A stretch of DNA of 64,000 bases from Desulfotomaculum copahuensis. GTDB lineage: Bacteria > Bacillota > Desulfotomaculia > Desulfotomaculales > Desulfovirgulaceae. The notes beneath the pieces are model-generated. The model did no database searches. It saw only the letters and a list, made by a program, of their open reading frames with translations, and was not told the DNA's origin. The stretch spans positions 1 through 64,000 of the forward strand of contig NZ_LYVF01000062.1 in NCBI RefSeq assembly GCF_001655685.1. Direction: 5' to 3'. Below are positions 48,598 to 56,667 of this stretch, one piece after another (within the stretch, counting starts at the first letter, position 1; each line of letters begins with the position of its first letter). The position numbers were made by a program, and so were the translations under genes.

Positions 48598-49200
48598 TTG
48601 AAGGAATGGGTCATGCACTACCTGGGCGCCCTGGGCGCCGGCGGCATTCTGGCGGGAACGATTATTGAAGCGATGGGCATCCCCTTTCCCGGGGGGGTGA
48701 TGGTAATAATTGCCGGCTTTTTGGTGGATCAGGACCGGTTGAATTTTTATCACGTCCTGCTGGCCGCAGTGGGCGGATTTGATTTGGGCGCCCTCATCGC
48801 CTACCTGATCGGCCGCCGGGTGGGCGAGCCGTTTTTCCAGCGCTACGGAAACTACCTGCACATCACCCCGCAGAAATTTGAGCGGGCGCAGTCCTGGCTG
48901 ACCCGGTCGGCGGCCGCCTTTATCATCGTCGGCCGCTTTGTGCCCATGATCAGCAATCTGACCCCTTACATGGCCGGGGTGAGCAAACTTTCCCCGGCCA
49001 GGTTTTTGTTTTACAACTCCATCTTTGCCGTCATCTGGGCCTCTTTCAACCTGGCGGTGGGTATTGTTTTCGGCCAGAACTGGGAGCGGATTTCCCGTTT
49101 GACCCGCTCCTGGCTGCCCCTGGGAGCGGCTGTGCTGCTGCTGCTTTATCTAGTCTACCTGTACCTGCGCCATCAGAAAAAAACCGCCGGGAAAATTTGA
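48598..49200 (+). CDS. DedA-family membrane protein
   Basis: The 200-residue protein has five to six hydrophobic spans and the DedA (SNARE-associated) pattern: EAMGIPFPGGVMVIIAGFL near the start and VGRFVPMISNLTPYMAGVSKL in the middle. The family moves undecaprenyl phosphate or phospholipids across the membrane in some bacteria. TTG 48598 follows CCGGGGGGG. A 6-bp hairpin (ATGCCC/GGGCAT) lies between pyk and this gene at about 48561-48577. Its exact substrate cannot be told. Confidence 0.85.
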   Translation: MKEWVMHYLGALGAGGILAGTIIEAMGIPFPGGVMVIIAGFLVDQDRLNFYHVLLAAVGGFDLGALIAYLIGRRVGEPFFQRYGNYLHITPQKFERAQSWLTRSAAAFIIVGRFVPMISNLTPYMAGVSKLSPARFLFYNSIFAVIWASFNLAVGIVFGQNWERISRLTRSWLPLGAAVLLLLYLVYLYLRHQKKTAGKI

Positions 49201-49325
49201 GCAAGGCATTGGCGCCAAAGGATCAGCTCCGTAAAAATCCCGGCAATGTGTCTTCCGGGGCAGGAAATGATCGCTTTGTGTCGAAGAAAACCCCTGTGCA
49301 ATAAGGCGTCCTCAGGAAACGGGGT

Positions 49326-50459
49326 ATGGACTTGCGTAAAATACCGGTTGGTGCTTTAAAACCCGGCCTGAAAACCGGCCGCCCGGTTTACAACGGCAAC
49401 GGCCAGGTGCTGCTGAACAGCGGCGTGATATTGACGCCAAGGTTTATCCACCGTTTGAAACTTTTGGGCATCCCGGCCGTATATGTTGATGACGGTTTTC
49501 TGCCGGATATCGAGATCAGCGACGTTATTTCGGAAGAAACCAGGGTGCGGGCGGTTGCCAAAGTAAAGGCGCTGCTCGCCGAGCAAAGCGAACAGCGTTC
49601 CCTGGTTGGGCGGGCGATCATCAGTGTGAAGGAAATGTATGCCACTGTTTACGAAATAATTGACGAACTGATGAGCAACCATTCCCTGATGGTTAATATG
49701 ATTGACATCCGCTGCCTGGATGAATACACCTTCGGCCATTCGGTCAATGTCTGCGTGCTGGCCGTGCTCACCGGCATAACCATGGGCTTCGGCCGGAACA
49801 AGCTTTTTCACCTGGGCATGAGTGCTTTGTTGCATGACATCGGCAAAACAAAAATCCCCCTGGAATTATTGAACAAGGACGGGCCGTTGACCAGGCCGGA
49901 ATTTGAAACGATCAAGAAGCATTGCTTTTACGGCGCGGAAATACTGGCCGGGGATCCTTACGCCGGACCGCTTTGCCGCCTGGTGGCGCTGCAGCATCAT
50001 GAACGTTATAACGGCACCGGTTACCCGGGCGGTCTGGCCGGGGGTGAAATTCACCTCTTTGCCCGTATCACCGGCCTGGCGGATACATATGACGCCATGA
50101 CCGCCGACCGGGTCTACCGCCGCGCCTACCCGCCGCACGAGGCCTACGAAATGATTGCCGGTTCGGGTGACTACCTGTTTGATTTTGAAATTGTGCAGTC
50201 GTTTTTATACAATGTGGCCGCTTATCCGTTGGGCAGCCTGCTGCGCCTGAGCAACGGCGAGACCGGCGTGGTGGTGGAAACCATGCGCGGTTTTTCCCTC
50301 TACCCGCGGGTGCGCATTCTATTTGCCGCCGACGGTGCGCCTCTAACCTCGCCCTACGAAGTCTGGCTCGGCGAAAACAGGCAGCTGGCCGTGACGGAAG
50401 TAATCCGGGACTACTGGGAACTGGGAAGCGGCAAGCAGGACAGCAGCCGCAGCGAGTGA
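49326..50459 (+). CDS. HD-GYP domain phosphodiesterase
   Basis: The 377-residue protein has an HD-GYP domain, with LLHDIGKTKIP (HD) and HHERYNGTGYPGGL (GYP). These enzymes hydrolyse cyclic di-GMP or related dinucleotides. The N-terminal 120 residues are a DUF3391-like part with no recognised sensor, and no membrane span is present. All metal-binding His/Asp residues of the family appear to be kept, so it should be active. A C-terminal extension (about 290-377) is of unknown role. ATG 49326 follows CAGGAAACGGGG. It is not obviously linked to its neighbours. Confidence 0.9.
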   Translation: MDLRKIPVGALKPGLKTGRPVYNGNGQVLLNSGVILTPRFIHRLKLLGIPAVYVDDGFLPDIEISDVISEETRVRAVAKVKALLAEQSEQRSLVGRAIISVKEMYATVYEIIDELMSNHSLMVNMIDIRCLDEYTFGHSVNVCVLAVLTGITMGFGRNKLFHLGMSALLHDIGKTKIPLELLNKDGPLTRPEFETIKKHCFYGAEILAGDPYAGPLCRLVALQHHERYNGTGYPGGLAGGEIHLFARITGLADTYDAMTADRVYRRAYPPHEAYEMIAGSGDYLFDFEIVQSFLYNVAAYPLGSLLRLSNGETGVVVETMRGFSLYPRVRILFAADGAPLTSPYEVWLGENRQLAVTEVIRDYWELGSGKQDSSRSE

Positions 50460-50703
50460 CTCCCCCGAAAAATTGTTTCTTGTTTTTAAAAAAATAATTT
50501 GTTTCCTGTGCACTGTCCGGCAGGACTTTTTACTTAAACGGAGAATTTTTAGAATATTTGACTGTGGAGTGCAAATTTTTAGTATTTTGAAAACAATCCC
50601 GCACAATGCGCCCGGCGCCGGTAATCAAAGCCGGTTGCCACCCGGCGGACGGGCGCCCGCGCACCGAGCACACACTTGTGTAAATGAGAAAGGGAGGTTT
50701 TTC

Positions 50704-52314
50704 ATGACCCAGCGCACCACTTATTATGAACCTTTGAGCCCGTTGAGCTTTTTGAAACGGAGCGCCTTCGTCTATCCGGACAAGACAGCCGTGGTTTACA
50801 AGGACAAACGGTATACCTACAGCGAGTTTTACCAGCGGGTGAACCGCCTGGCCAGCGCACTGAGCCGGGTTGGCGTGGGCAAGGGGGACAAGGTGGCTTT
50901 TATCTGCCCCAACACGCCGCCCATGCTGGAGGCGCATTACGCCGTACCCATGCTCGGAGCGGCGCTGGTCAGTGTAAACATCCGCCTGTCCCCGGCGGAA
51001 GTAGCCTACATCCTCAACCACTCGGACAGCAAGGCCGTTTTTGTAGATAACGAGTTTGCCCACATTGTTGCGGCAATCAAGGATCAGCTGCCCAACATCA
51101 AGACATTTGTCAACATCTGCGACGTGGATGACAGCCGTCCCCTGGACGGGCTGGAATACGAAGAGTTTCTGGCCACCGGCTCCCCCGATCCGCGGCCCAA
51201 TGTAATTGAAGACGAAATGGAGAACATCACCATCAACTACACCAGCGGCACCACCGGCCTGCCCAAAGGCGTCATGTACCACCACCGGGGCGCCTACATG
51301 AATGCCCTCGGCGAGGCGCTGGAACATTTGATGAGTGCCAACTCGGTCTATCTGTGGACACTGCCCATGTTCCACTGCAACGGCTGGTGCTATACCTGGG
51401 GCGTGACGGCGGTGGGTGCCACCCACGTCTGTCTGCGCAAAGTGGTGCCGGAGGAGATCTACCGCCTGGTGGAAGAGGAAGGGGTCACCCACCTGTGCGC
51501 CGCTCCCACCGTGCTGGTGTCCATGGCCAATTACCCCAAGGCCAGGGAATGCAAGATGAAAACAAAACTGAAAGTGATCACCGCCGGCGCGCCGCCCGCC
51601 CCCACGGTGATCAAAAACATGGAGGCGATCGGGGCGGAAGTGACCCAGGTATACGGGCTGACCGAAGTTTACGGCCCGCATACCATCTGCGAATGGCGTC
51701 CGGAATGGAACGCACTGCCGGTGGACGAGCGTGCCGCAATCAAGGCCAGACAGGGTGTGGCTTATATCACCTCCGAATTTGTCAAGGTGGTGGACGTCAG
51801 CAACATGGAGGAAGTGCCGTATGACGGGCAGACGCTGGGCGAAATCGTCATGCGGGGGAACAACGTGATGCTGGGCTACTACAAGCAGCCCGAGGACACC
51901 GAACGCGCCTTCCGGGGCGGCTGGTTCCACAGCGGCGACCTGGCCGTGGTCCACCCCAACGGCTATATCGAAATCAAGGACCGCATCAAGGACATCATCA
52001 TCAGCGGCGGGGAGAACATTTCCACAGTGGAAGTGGAAAACTGCATCTACCAGCATCCGGATGTGCTGGAAGTGGCCGTAATCGCCGTTCCGGATCCCAA
52101 GTGGGGCGAGGTGCCCAAGGCTTTCGTGGTGCCCAAGCCCGGCACCAATCCCACGGTGGAGGAGATCATCAATTTCTGCCGGGAGCGCATCGCCCGCTTC
52201 AAGGTGCCCAAGGCCATCGAGTTCGGCGAACTGCCCAAAACTTCCACCGGTAAAATCATGAAATACCGGCTGCGGGAAAAAGAATGGAGCGGACACGAAA
52301 AACGGGTCAACTAG
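50704..52314 (+). CDS. acyl-CoA synthetase (AMP-forming, fatty acid-type)
   Basis: The 536-residue protein activates a carboxylic acid as acyl-AMP and then acyl-CoA. Motifs: YTSGTTGLPKGVMYHH (P-loop), VYGLTEVYG, GWFHSGDLAVVHPNGYIEIKDR, IKDIIISGGENIS and the C-terminal catalytic Lys in TSTGKIMKYRL. It is closest to medium/long-chain fatty acid-CoA ligases, but acid specificity is not readable. The open frame runs back to 50473, but ATG 50704 lies 8 bases after GGGAGG. The roughly 245-base leader is AT-rich at its 5' end and probably holds the promoter. Confidence 0.9.
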   Translation: MTQRTTYYEPLSPLSFLKRSAFVYPDKTAVVYKDKRYTYSEFYQRVNRLASALSRVGVGKGDKVAFICPNTPPMLEAHYAVPMLGAALVSVNIRLSPAEVAYILNHSDSKAVFVDNEFAHIVAAIKDQLPNIKTFVNICDVDDSRPLDGLEYEEFLATGSPDPRPNVIEDEMENITINYTSGTTGLPKGVMYHHRGAYMNALGEALEHLMSANSVYLWTLPMFHCNGWCYTWGVTAVGATHVCLRKVVPEEIYRLVEEEGVTHLCAAPTVLVSMANYPKARECKMKTKLKVITAGAPPAPTVIKNMEAIGAEVTQVYGLTEVYGPHTICEWRPEWNALPVDERAAIKARQGVAYITSEFVKVVDVSNMEEVPYDGQTLGEIVMRGNNVMLGYYKQPEDTERAFRGGWFHSGDLAVVHPNGYIEIKDRIKDIIISGGENISTVEVENCIYQHPDVLEVAVIAVPDPKWGEVPKAFVVPKPGTNPTVEEIINFCRERIARFKVPKAIEFGELPKTSTGKIMKYRLREKEWSGHEKRVN

Positions 52315-52627
52315 CCGGACGCAGACCGCCGGAACATCTTACCAGTCAGTATGAAAATGGCAGCTTTTGAAGCTGGTGGCCGTACCGGCGCGTTGGAGCG
52401 GCAAGGTACGGCCATCAGTCTTTTCATTCGTTATTTGATGGTTTGTTCAAGGGTTTGTTCAAATGAAGGGTTTTGTTCAAAAATGACAGCTGCCGGCTTG
52501 TGCGGCGGCACCGGTAAATAAACCCCCGCGCAGGGGTTATTTTTAATCAAAAGTTAAATTGTTCTTCCCGGAATTTTAATCTTCAACCGGTATAATGCCT
52601 CTAGTTCTAATGAAAGGGTGACTTTTG
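52315..52627 (+). other. gap with triple TTTGTTCAA repeat and a terminator
   Basis: No gene. It holds three copies of a GGTTTGTTCAA-like unit in 52440-52480, then an intrinsic terminator at about 52514-52545 (AATAA-CCCC/GGGG-TTATT stem, T-rich tail). A TATAAT box follows at 52591-52596, 31 bases before the small gene at 52628. No -35 box fits that TATAAT. Confidence 0.5.
52514..52545 (+). terminator. intrinsic terminator downstream of the acyl-CoA synthetase gene
   Basis: AAATAA and ACCCC pair with GGGG and TTATTT around a GC-rich loop (bulged stem), and the tail continues TTTTT. It lies 200 bases past the stop codon, after the triple repeat. Confidence 0.65.
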
Positions 52628-52819
52628 ATGCCGGCCGCAAAAAATTCTGCCAGCCAGCACAGCCGCAAGCCTTCCAGAGAAGGGTGTTTAACCCTGCAGC
52701 AGCAGTTCGCCAGCCCGATCATCCGGGTGGAAGTAACCACGGGCAAGGTGTTGATTGACGCCGTAAAAGACTTTTGGGACCGTGAAGTGGTCGAATCATC
52801 GACACGCACGGCGGAATAA
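52628..52819 (+). CDS. small unknown protein (63 residues)
   Basis: I do not recognise this product. It has a polar, Ser/Arg/Gln-rich N-terminus (to about residue 22), then LQQQFASPIIRVEVTTGKVLIDAVKDF, which looks like a short beta-strand and helix. There is no signal peptide or membrane span. AAAGGGTGA lies about 10 bases upstream of ATG 52628 (or 7 from TTG 52625), and a TATAAT box lies upstream, so expression is plausible. It converges with the UPF0280 gene, with only 3 bases between the stops. Confidence 0.55.
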   Translation: MPAAKNSASQHSRKPSREGCLTLQQQFASPIIRVEVTTGKVLIDAVKDFWDREVVESSTRTAE

Positions 52820-52822
52820 CGC

Positions 52823-53566
52823 TCAACCGGCTGGTACCAGTTTGACCCGGCCCCAGGCAGCCAGTTTGTCGCCGCAGATAACCACCACGCCCGCTATACC
52901 GGGTATGGCTGCGGCCAAACCGGCTGCCTTTTGCACATCATCCGGTGACTGTACCAGGTTGCCGGCCGCGGTGGCTGCCGCGTCGGCCAGGGCGGGGCTG
53001 GCAGACAGTACCACCACCGCGTCGGCACAGCCGTACGAAAGGGAATGGCCCACCGTGCCCGAGGACGTACAAATGCCCAACGGGGTGTCCTCCGGCCTGA
53101 TTTCCAGGGCCAGACGGCCGGTAAAGGCCGATTGACCGGCAAAAATGCCGATGCGCCGCAAACAGGCGCTGCGCAGAAAAATGTCGCCGCCGTTTTCCAC
53201 AATCACATCCCGGCTGCGGCGGCAAAGTGCTTTACCCACCTGTCCGGCCACGGCGCCGGCCACTGCGGCCATCGGGCCGACCCCGGCCCGGCGGCCGGCG
53301 TCCGCCATTTCCACGGCGATGGCCGGCGCACCGGGCAATGGTTGATAAGGGGTATGCGCCTTCAAGAAGGCGGGATCGCGCCGGACATATTCCTCCAGCG
53401 GACCCCGCACATCCCGGACCAGTTTTTCCACCCACTGCACCAGTTCGGGGGAATAGCGCTCCCGCCGGATGCCGATATCCAGATCGGTTTCCTTACAGAC
53501 AACCTGAAAATGGATTAAATCCTCCTGACGGTGCCACTGCCGGTATGTGCGGCGGATAAAAGACAA
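52823..53566 (-). CDS. UPF0280 (COG2122) protein, probable sulfide-assimilation factor
   Basis: The 247-residue protein matches the UPF0280/COG2122 family (ApbE-like fold): AIAVEMADAGRRAGVGPMAAVAGAVAGQVG and VENGGDIFLRS are the family blocks. In Methanosarcina a COG2122 protein aids sulfide assimilation into homocysteine together with a DUF39 protein and a NIL-ferredoxin; that work is the basis for the role given here. It is the third gene of such a set. TTG 53566 starts directly after the ferredoxin stop codon, with GGAGG upstream. The role is inferred from context and homology. Confidence 0.8.
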   Translation of the reverse strand: MSFIRRTYRQWHRQEDLIHFQVVCKETDLDIGIRRERYSPELVQWVEKLVRDVRGPLEEYVRRDPAFLKAHTPYQPLPGAPAIAVEMADAGRRAGVGPMAAVAGAVAGQVGKALCRRSRDVIVENGGDIFLRSACLRRIGIFAGQSAFTGRLALEIRPEDTPLGICTSSGTVGHSLSYGCADAVVVLSASPALADAAATAAGNLVQSPDDVQKAAGLAAAIPGIAGVVVICGDKLAAWGRVKLVPAG

Positions 53567-53968
53567 TTACAACCTGACCTCCATCGCCCGGACCGGGCAG
53601 GCTTTGACACAAAGCTGGCAGACCACACAATTATCCCCGTCGAAGCGAACTTCCATACCGGGCCGCTCGATAAAAAGCGCGCCGGTGGGACAAATGGCCG
53701 TGCAGGCGCCGCACATGGTACAGCGGTCCCCGTTGCGCACCACTTCCCGGGTCAACGCCTGCACCGACACACCCTGGCGGCGCAGGAACTCCAGGCCCTG
53801 GTCGTATTTTTCCCCGGTTAATTCCAGCACCAGCGTGCCTTCTTTTTGTGGATTGACATTGGCTTTGACAATATTGACCATCAGATCGTAATCCTTGACC
53901 AGCCGGTAGATTACCGGATTACCGGAAATGTCCGCACCGAAGCGCAGGACGATTTTTTTCGGCGCCAT
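53567..53968 (-). CDS. NIL-domain protein with two 4Fe-4S clusters
   Basis: The 133-residue protein has an N-terminal NIL domain (about 1-75, with NPVIYRLVKDYDLMVNI) and two ferredoxin-type motifs (CTMCGACTAICP and CVVCQLCVKACP). Each keeps all four cysteines. In the anaerobic homocysteine pathway this type of protein is the redox partner of the DUF39 enzyme, presumably supplying electrons for sulfur insertion. ATG 53968 follows GGGAGG. It lies between the DUF39 and UPF0280 genes in one operon under a SAM riboswitch. Confidence 0.88.
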   Translation of the reverse strand: MAPKKIVLRFGADISGNPVIYRLVKDYDLMVNIVKANVNPQKEGTLVLELTGEKYDQGLEFLRRQGVSVQALTREVVRNGDRCTMCGACTAICPTGALFIERPGMEVRFDGDNCVVCQLCVKACPVRAMEVRL

Positions 53969-54004
53969 GCGAAAACCTCCCTGATATTCAAAATTGCTCC
54001 GGGT

Positions 54005-55201
54005 CTAACCGTTCAGCGGCTTGCCGCTGAGCCCGTCGGCCGGTGAGGGCAGCAACTGTACAGGTTCGGTGAGCAGGAATTTGCCTGTGCCGATCCACTG
54101 TTTGAGCGTAGCGGCGATTTCCCGTGCCCGCGGATAGCTGGACAGGGGCGCGGTGGGCACTTCCCGGCCGTTGACGGTGATTTTGCCGGATTTCAGCTGG
54201 GCGTAGCTGACGAAGCCGAGGTTGCCCGGCTGCCGCTCGGGGTAAGTTGTGCCGTAGTCGACGACCGGCGCGTAAAGTTCCGCGTCGCTGGCTGCAGCGT
54301 AGCGGGCGATTTCCTCATTTAAAACGGGAATCGGGATGCCGATGCCCACACTCAAAGTGGCGCCGTAGCCCAGATAACTGGTGCCCATCAGCCAGCGCGG
54401 GCTCATTTGTTTCAGATCCCCGATCACCGCCAGCGTGCCGCCGTTGGCGCCCAGTTCCCGTCCCTGCGCATCCGTCTGGATGGCCGGGAAGTGCTGGGTG
54501 CCGTGCCAGGCTACATAGCCTACACCGCCGCCCAGGAAGATCCGGGTACCGATGCCGGTGGTTTTGAAGTGCGGATCCTTCAACAGCGGGCTCAACTGCC
54601 CGGAGGTGGAATAATGGGCGTTGCCCAGACGGGGCTTGAGCGTGCCCATGTAAGTATAGATGGTGCGGTCGGTGGTGTTCACCGCGCAGTTATAGTTCTG
54701 GTAAGCGTTGCGCGGGTTGAACAAGAAGGCGTCATTGATATCGTTTAGTGTAATGGTGGTTTCGATTTCCCGCCGCGGGTAGCAATCGGTGCCATAGGAC
54801 AGCGCCTTCAACCTGACGGGCCGGCCGGCCACCAGGTCTTCAATCACGTGCCCGCCGCCGTAACGGAATTCGCCCGGATAATTATTGTTCAGGGGATCAT
54901 CCTCGGGCACCTCGGTGGCCCCGATGTAGGCATCCACCGCCGCGATGCCCGCGTAAGCCGGCACATTGTTCAGCCAGACCCGGCTCATTCTCATGCGCGG
55001 AGCCGAATGGCCGAAATTAAGAAAGGCGCCGGAGGAGCACATGGGAGCAAAAGTGCCGGTGGTCACCACATCCACCTGGCGGGACGCCTCCGTCAGTCCT
55101 TTTTCGTTAACCAGGTCGATCAATTCTTCCGCCGTTAGCACCACCGCTTTGCCGGCTTTAATCCGTTCGTTGATTTCCGCGTAAGTCTTTTCCGCGCTCA
55201 T
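54005..55201 (-). CDS. DUF39 (COG1900) homocysteine biosynthesis protein
   Basis: The 398-residue protein is of the DUF39/COG1900 family, shown genetically in Methanosarcina to convert aspartate semialdehyde to homocysteine with sulfide. Family segments seen include VTTGTFAPMCSSGAFLNFG, with its conserved cysteine, and GGGVGYVAWHGTQHFP. The frame is open to 55273, but ATG 55201 lies after GGAGGAGAT. The gene is led by a SAM-I riboswitch and terminator, so it should be shut down when SAM is plentiful. This regulation strongly supports a methionine-pathway role. Confidence 0.9.
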   Translation of the reverse strand: MSAEKTYAEINERIKAGKAVVLTAEELIDLVNEKGLTEASRQVDVVTTGTFAPMCSSGAFLNFGHSAPRMRMSRVWLNNVPAYAGIAAVDAYIGATEVPEDDPLNNNYPGEFRYGGGHVIEDLVAGRPVRLKALSYGTDCYPRREIETTITLNDINDAFLFNPRNAYQNYNCAVNTTDRTIYTYMGTLKPRLGNAHYSTSGQLSPLLKDPHFKTTGIGTRIFLGGGVGYVAWHGTQHFPAIQTDAQGRELGANGGTLAVIGDLKQMSPRWLMGTSYLGYGATLSVGIGIPIPVLNEEIARYAAASDAELYAPVVDYGTTYPERQPGNLGFVSYAQLKSGKITVNGREVPTAPLSSYPRAREIAATLKQWIGTGKFLLTEPVQLLPSPADGLSGKPLNG

Positions 55202-55238
55202 TTGAACTACATCTCCTCCTCGTGCTCTGCTCCAGACG

Positions 55239-55268
55239 TAAACAGGCCTCTTCCCAACAGAAGAGGCC
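55239..55268 (-). terminator. expression-platform terminator of the SAM-I riboswitch
   Basis: On the minus strand GGCCTCTTC pairs with GAAGAGGCC (plus-strand arms 55245-55253 and 55260-55268) around a 6-base loop, followed by TGTTTA. It stands between the aptamer and the DUF39 ribosome-binding site. Confidence 0.8.
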
Positions 55269-55288
55269 CGCAAACGATCTTTGCCATC

Positions 55289-55434
55289 CTCTTATCTGTC
55301 AGAAGATAAATCTTCTGCAGGAATTGGCACCATACCTTCCTTTGTACCGGGCTTTGCGCCGGGGCCGCAAAGCCTTGAAGGAAAGCGGTTGCCGGGTTTC
55401 ATCGGGCCAGTCCCTCCACCACTCTGGATAAGAG
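55289..55434 (-). promoter_or_regulatory. SAM-I riboswitch (S box)
   Basis: On the minus strand the core reads CTCTTATC...AGAGTGGTGGAGGGA, then GGCCCGATGAAACCCGGCAACC, then AAGGTATGGTGCCAATTCC, and is closed by GATAAGAG. These are the S-box P1, kink-turn and core elements. The closing P1 arms CTCTTATC/GATAAGAG are perfect complements. The class binds S-adenosylmethionine and turns off methionine genes through a downstream terminator, which is present here. It regulates the DUF39, NIL-ferredoxin and UPF0280 genes. Confidence 0.95.
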
Positions 55435-55465
55435 CACCAGATTTATATTTACTTAATCACTGAAC

Positions 55466-55494
55466 ATATTAGCAGAGCAACCGGCCGATGTCAA
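55466..55494 (-). promoter_or_regulatory. sigma-A promoter of the SAM-riboswitch operon
   Basis: On the minus strand TTGACA (plus 55489-55494) and TAATAT (plus 55466-55471) are 17 bases apart. The aptamer starts about 32 bases after the -10 box. Confidence 0.88.
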
Positions 55495-55551
55495 GCGTTT
55501 TTCGCCGGGAAGGTGATTTTTGCCGGAAGCAGGCGGCGTATCCCGGCTGTT

Positions 55552-56259
55552 TCATCGTCCCGCCGGCAAGGCAAATTGTTCCGTCAGCCGGTGCAGGGCG
55601 CGCTTTTCAATCCGCGAGACATAGGAACGGGAGATGCCCAGGCGGCGGGCGATTTCCCGCTGGGTGCGCCGGGCGCCGTCTTTCAGTCCGAAACGCAGCA
55701 CCAGCACCTTGCGCTCCTGGGGCGGCAATTGTTCCAGCTGACGCCACAAATGATCCTGTTCCAGATGCCCGGCCACCGTGTCGCAAACCACTTCCGCATC
55801 GGTGCCCAGCACATCGATGAAACTGATCTCATTCCCTTCCTTATCCATGCCGATCGGATCATACAGGGACATTTCCGTGCGCACTTTCTTGCGCGCCCGC
55901 AGATGCATCAGGATCTCGTTTTCAATGCACCGCGAGGCGTAGGTGGCCAGACGGGTGGCCTTGACGGGGTTATAGGTGTCCACCGCCTTGATCAGCCCGA
56001 TGGTGCCGATTGAAATAAGGTCGTCAAAATCCTCGCCGGTCCGGTCGAATTTTTTAATGATGTGCGCCACCAGACGCAGGTTGTGCTCGATCAGTTTGCG
56101 CCGGGCCGTTTCGTCGCCGGCCAGCATTTTTTCCAGAAAAACCGCTTCCTCCTCCTCCGATAATGGTTTGGGGAAACTGTTGCCGGCCACGTGGCAGATC
56201 AGGATGACCAGTCCGTTTACCACCGACAGTGCCGCCAGGATGCACAGACCGGGCAGCAT
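55552..56259 (-). CDS. sigK: RNA polymerase sporulation sigma factor SigK
   Basis: The 235-residue protein is a sigma-70 family factor of the late mother-cell type. It has an N-terminal hydrophobic pro-sequence (LCILAALSVVNGLVILICHV) like pro-sigma-K, region 2 (IEHNLRLVAHIIKKFDRTGEDFDDLISIGTIGLI is the core segment, given here in two blocks: IEHNLRLVAHIIKKF and EDFDDLISIGTIGLI), and region 4 with GISRSYVSRIEKRAL. The gene is in one piece, with no skin-type element splitting it. ATG 56259 follows AAGGGG. It indicates an endospore former. Its partner pro-sigma-K protease (SpoIVFB) is not nearby. Confidence 0.92.
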   Translation of the reverse strand: MLPGLCILAALSVVNGLVILICHVAGNSFPKPLSEEEEAVFLEKMLAGDETARRKLIEHNLRLVAHIIKKFDRTGEDFDDLISIGTIGLIKAVDTYNPVKATRLATYASRCIENEILMHLRARKKVRTEMSLYDPIGMDKEGNEISFIDVLGTDAEVVCDTVAGHLEQDHLWRQLEQLPPQERKVLVLRFGLKDGARRTQREIARRLGISRSYVSRIEKRALHRLTEQFALPAGR

Positions 56260-56345
56260 GCAAATCACCCCTTGAAAAGAAATAGGTTATATATCATATG
56301 GGCAAAAGGTGGCGGAGGTGACAGGAAGCGAAAATTTTTTGCAAA

Positions 56346-56432
56346 GTGGACCCGGGTGGTTATCCGGTGCAGACGGCCAGCGTTATTGCGGAGCATATCA
56401 ACAAAAAACGCGCCGGGTTGGGGCTGCAATGA
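56346..56432 (+). CDS. possible small peptide gene (28 codons)
   Basis: GTG 56346 opens a frame that reads DPGGYPVQTASVIAEHINK and then KRAGLGLQ before TGA 56430-56432. The composition looks protein-like (a GYP turn and an amphipathic helix), but there is no solid ribosome site at the GTG; the GGAGGTGACAGG upstream is about 20 bases away. It might be the remnant of a longer gene. I do not recognise it. Confidence 0.25.
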   Translation: MDPGGYPVQTASVIAEHINKKRAGLGLQ

Positions 56433-56546
56433 AAAAATCCGGTCCTTTTACCAAAAATTAAAGTGCGGTTAATATGCTACTAACAATAATCTGGGAGAAT
56501 AGGAACAAGCAAGGACAGGCATCAAAATCAAATGAACGCACTGTAG

Positions 56547-56573
56547 TGTGCCGCCCGCATTTTGGGCGGCACA
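56547..56573. promoter_or_regulatory. perfect inverted repeat upstream of phnF
   Basis: TGTGCCGCCC 56547-56556 and GGGCGGCACA 56564-56573 are perfect 10-base arms around GCATTTT. It lies about 95 bases upstream of the phnF start. It could be a hairpin in the leader or an operator; PhnF is a dimeric GntR-type regulator that usually binds short inverted repeats near its own gene. Confidence 0.45.
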
Positions 56574-56667
56574 TATGCTGCCGGGCTGCTGTCCAGACAT
56601 CCGGACCGGACGGGAAGTTGCAGCGCACTATTTCTTTTCCGGCGGCGCTCACGGGAGGGTTGGCACG

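Larger units (their letters stand above)
56260..56667 (+). other. gap between sigK and phnF
   Basis: About 400 bases. It holds the sigK start region on the minus strand, a possible 28-codon gene at 56346-56432, and the perfect inverted repeat at 56547-56573 ahead of phnF. The longer plus-strand frames here have no ribosome site. No clear sigma-A promoter for phnF was placed. Confidence 0.5.

Noticed and set aside
50530-52296. 588-codon minus-strand open frame
   Set aside because: It is antisense to the acyl-CoA synthetase and has no recognisable domain.
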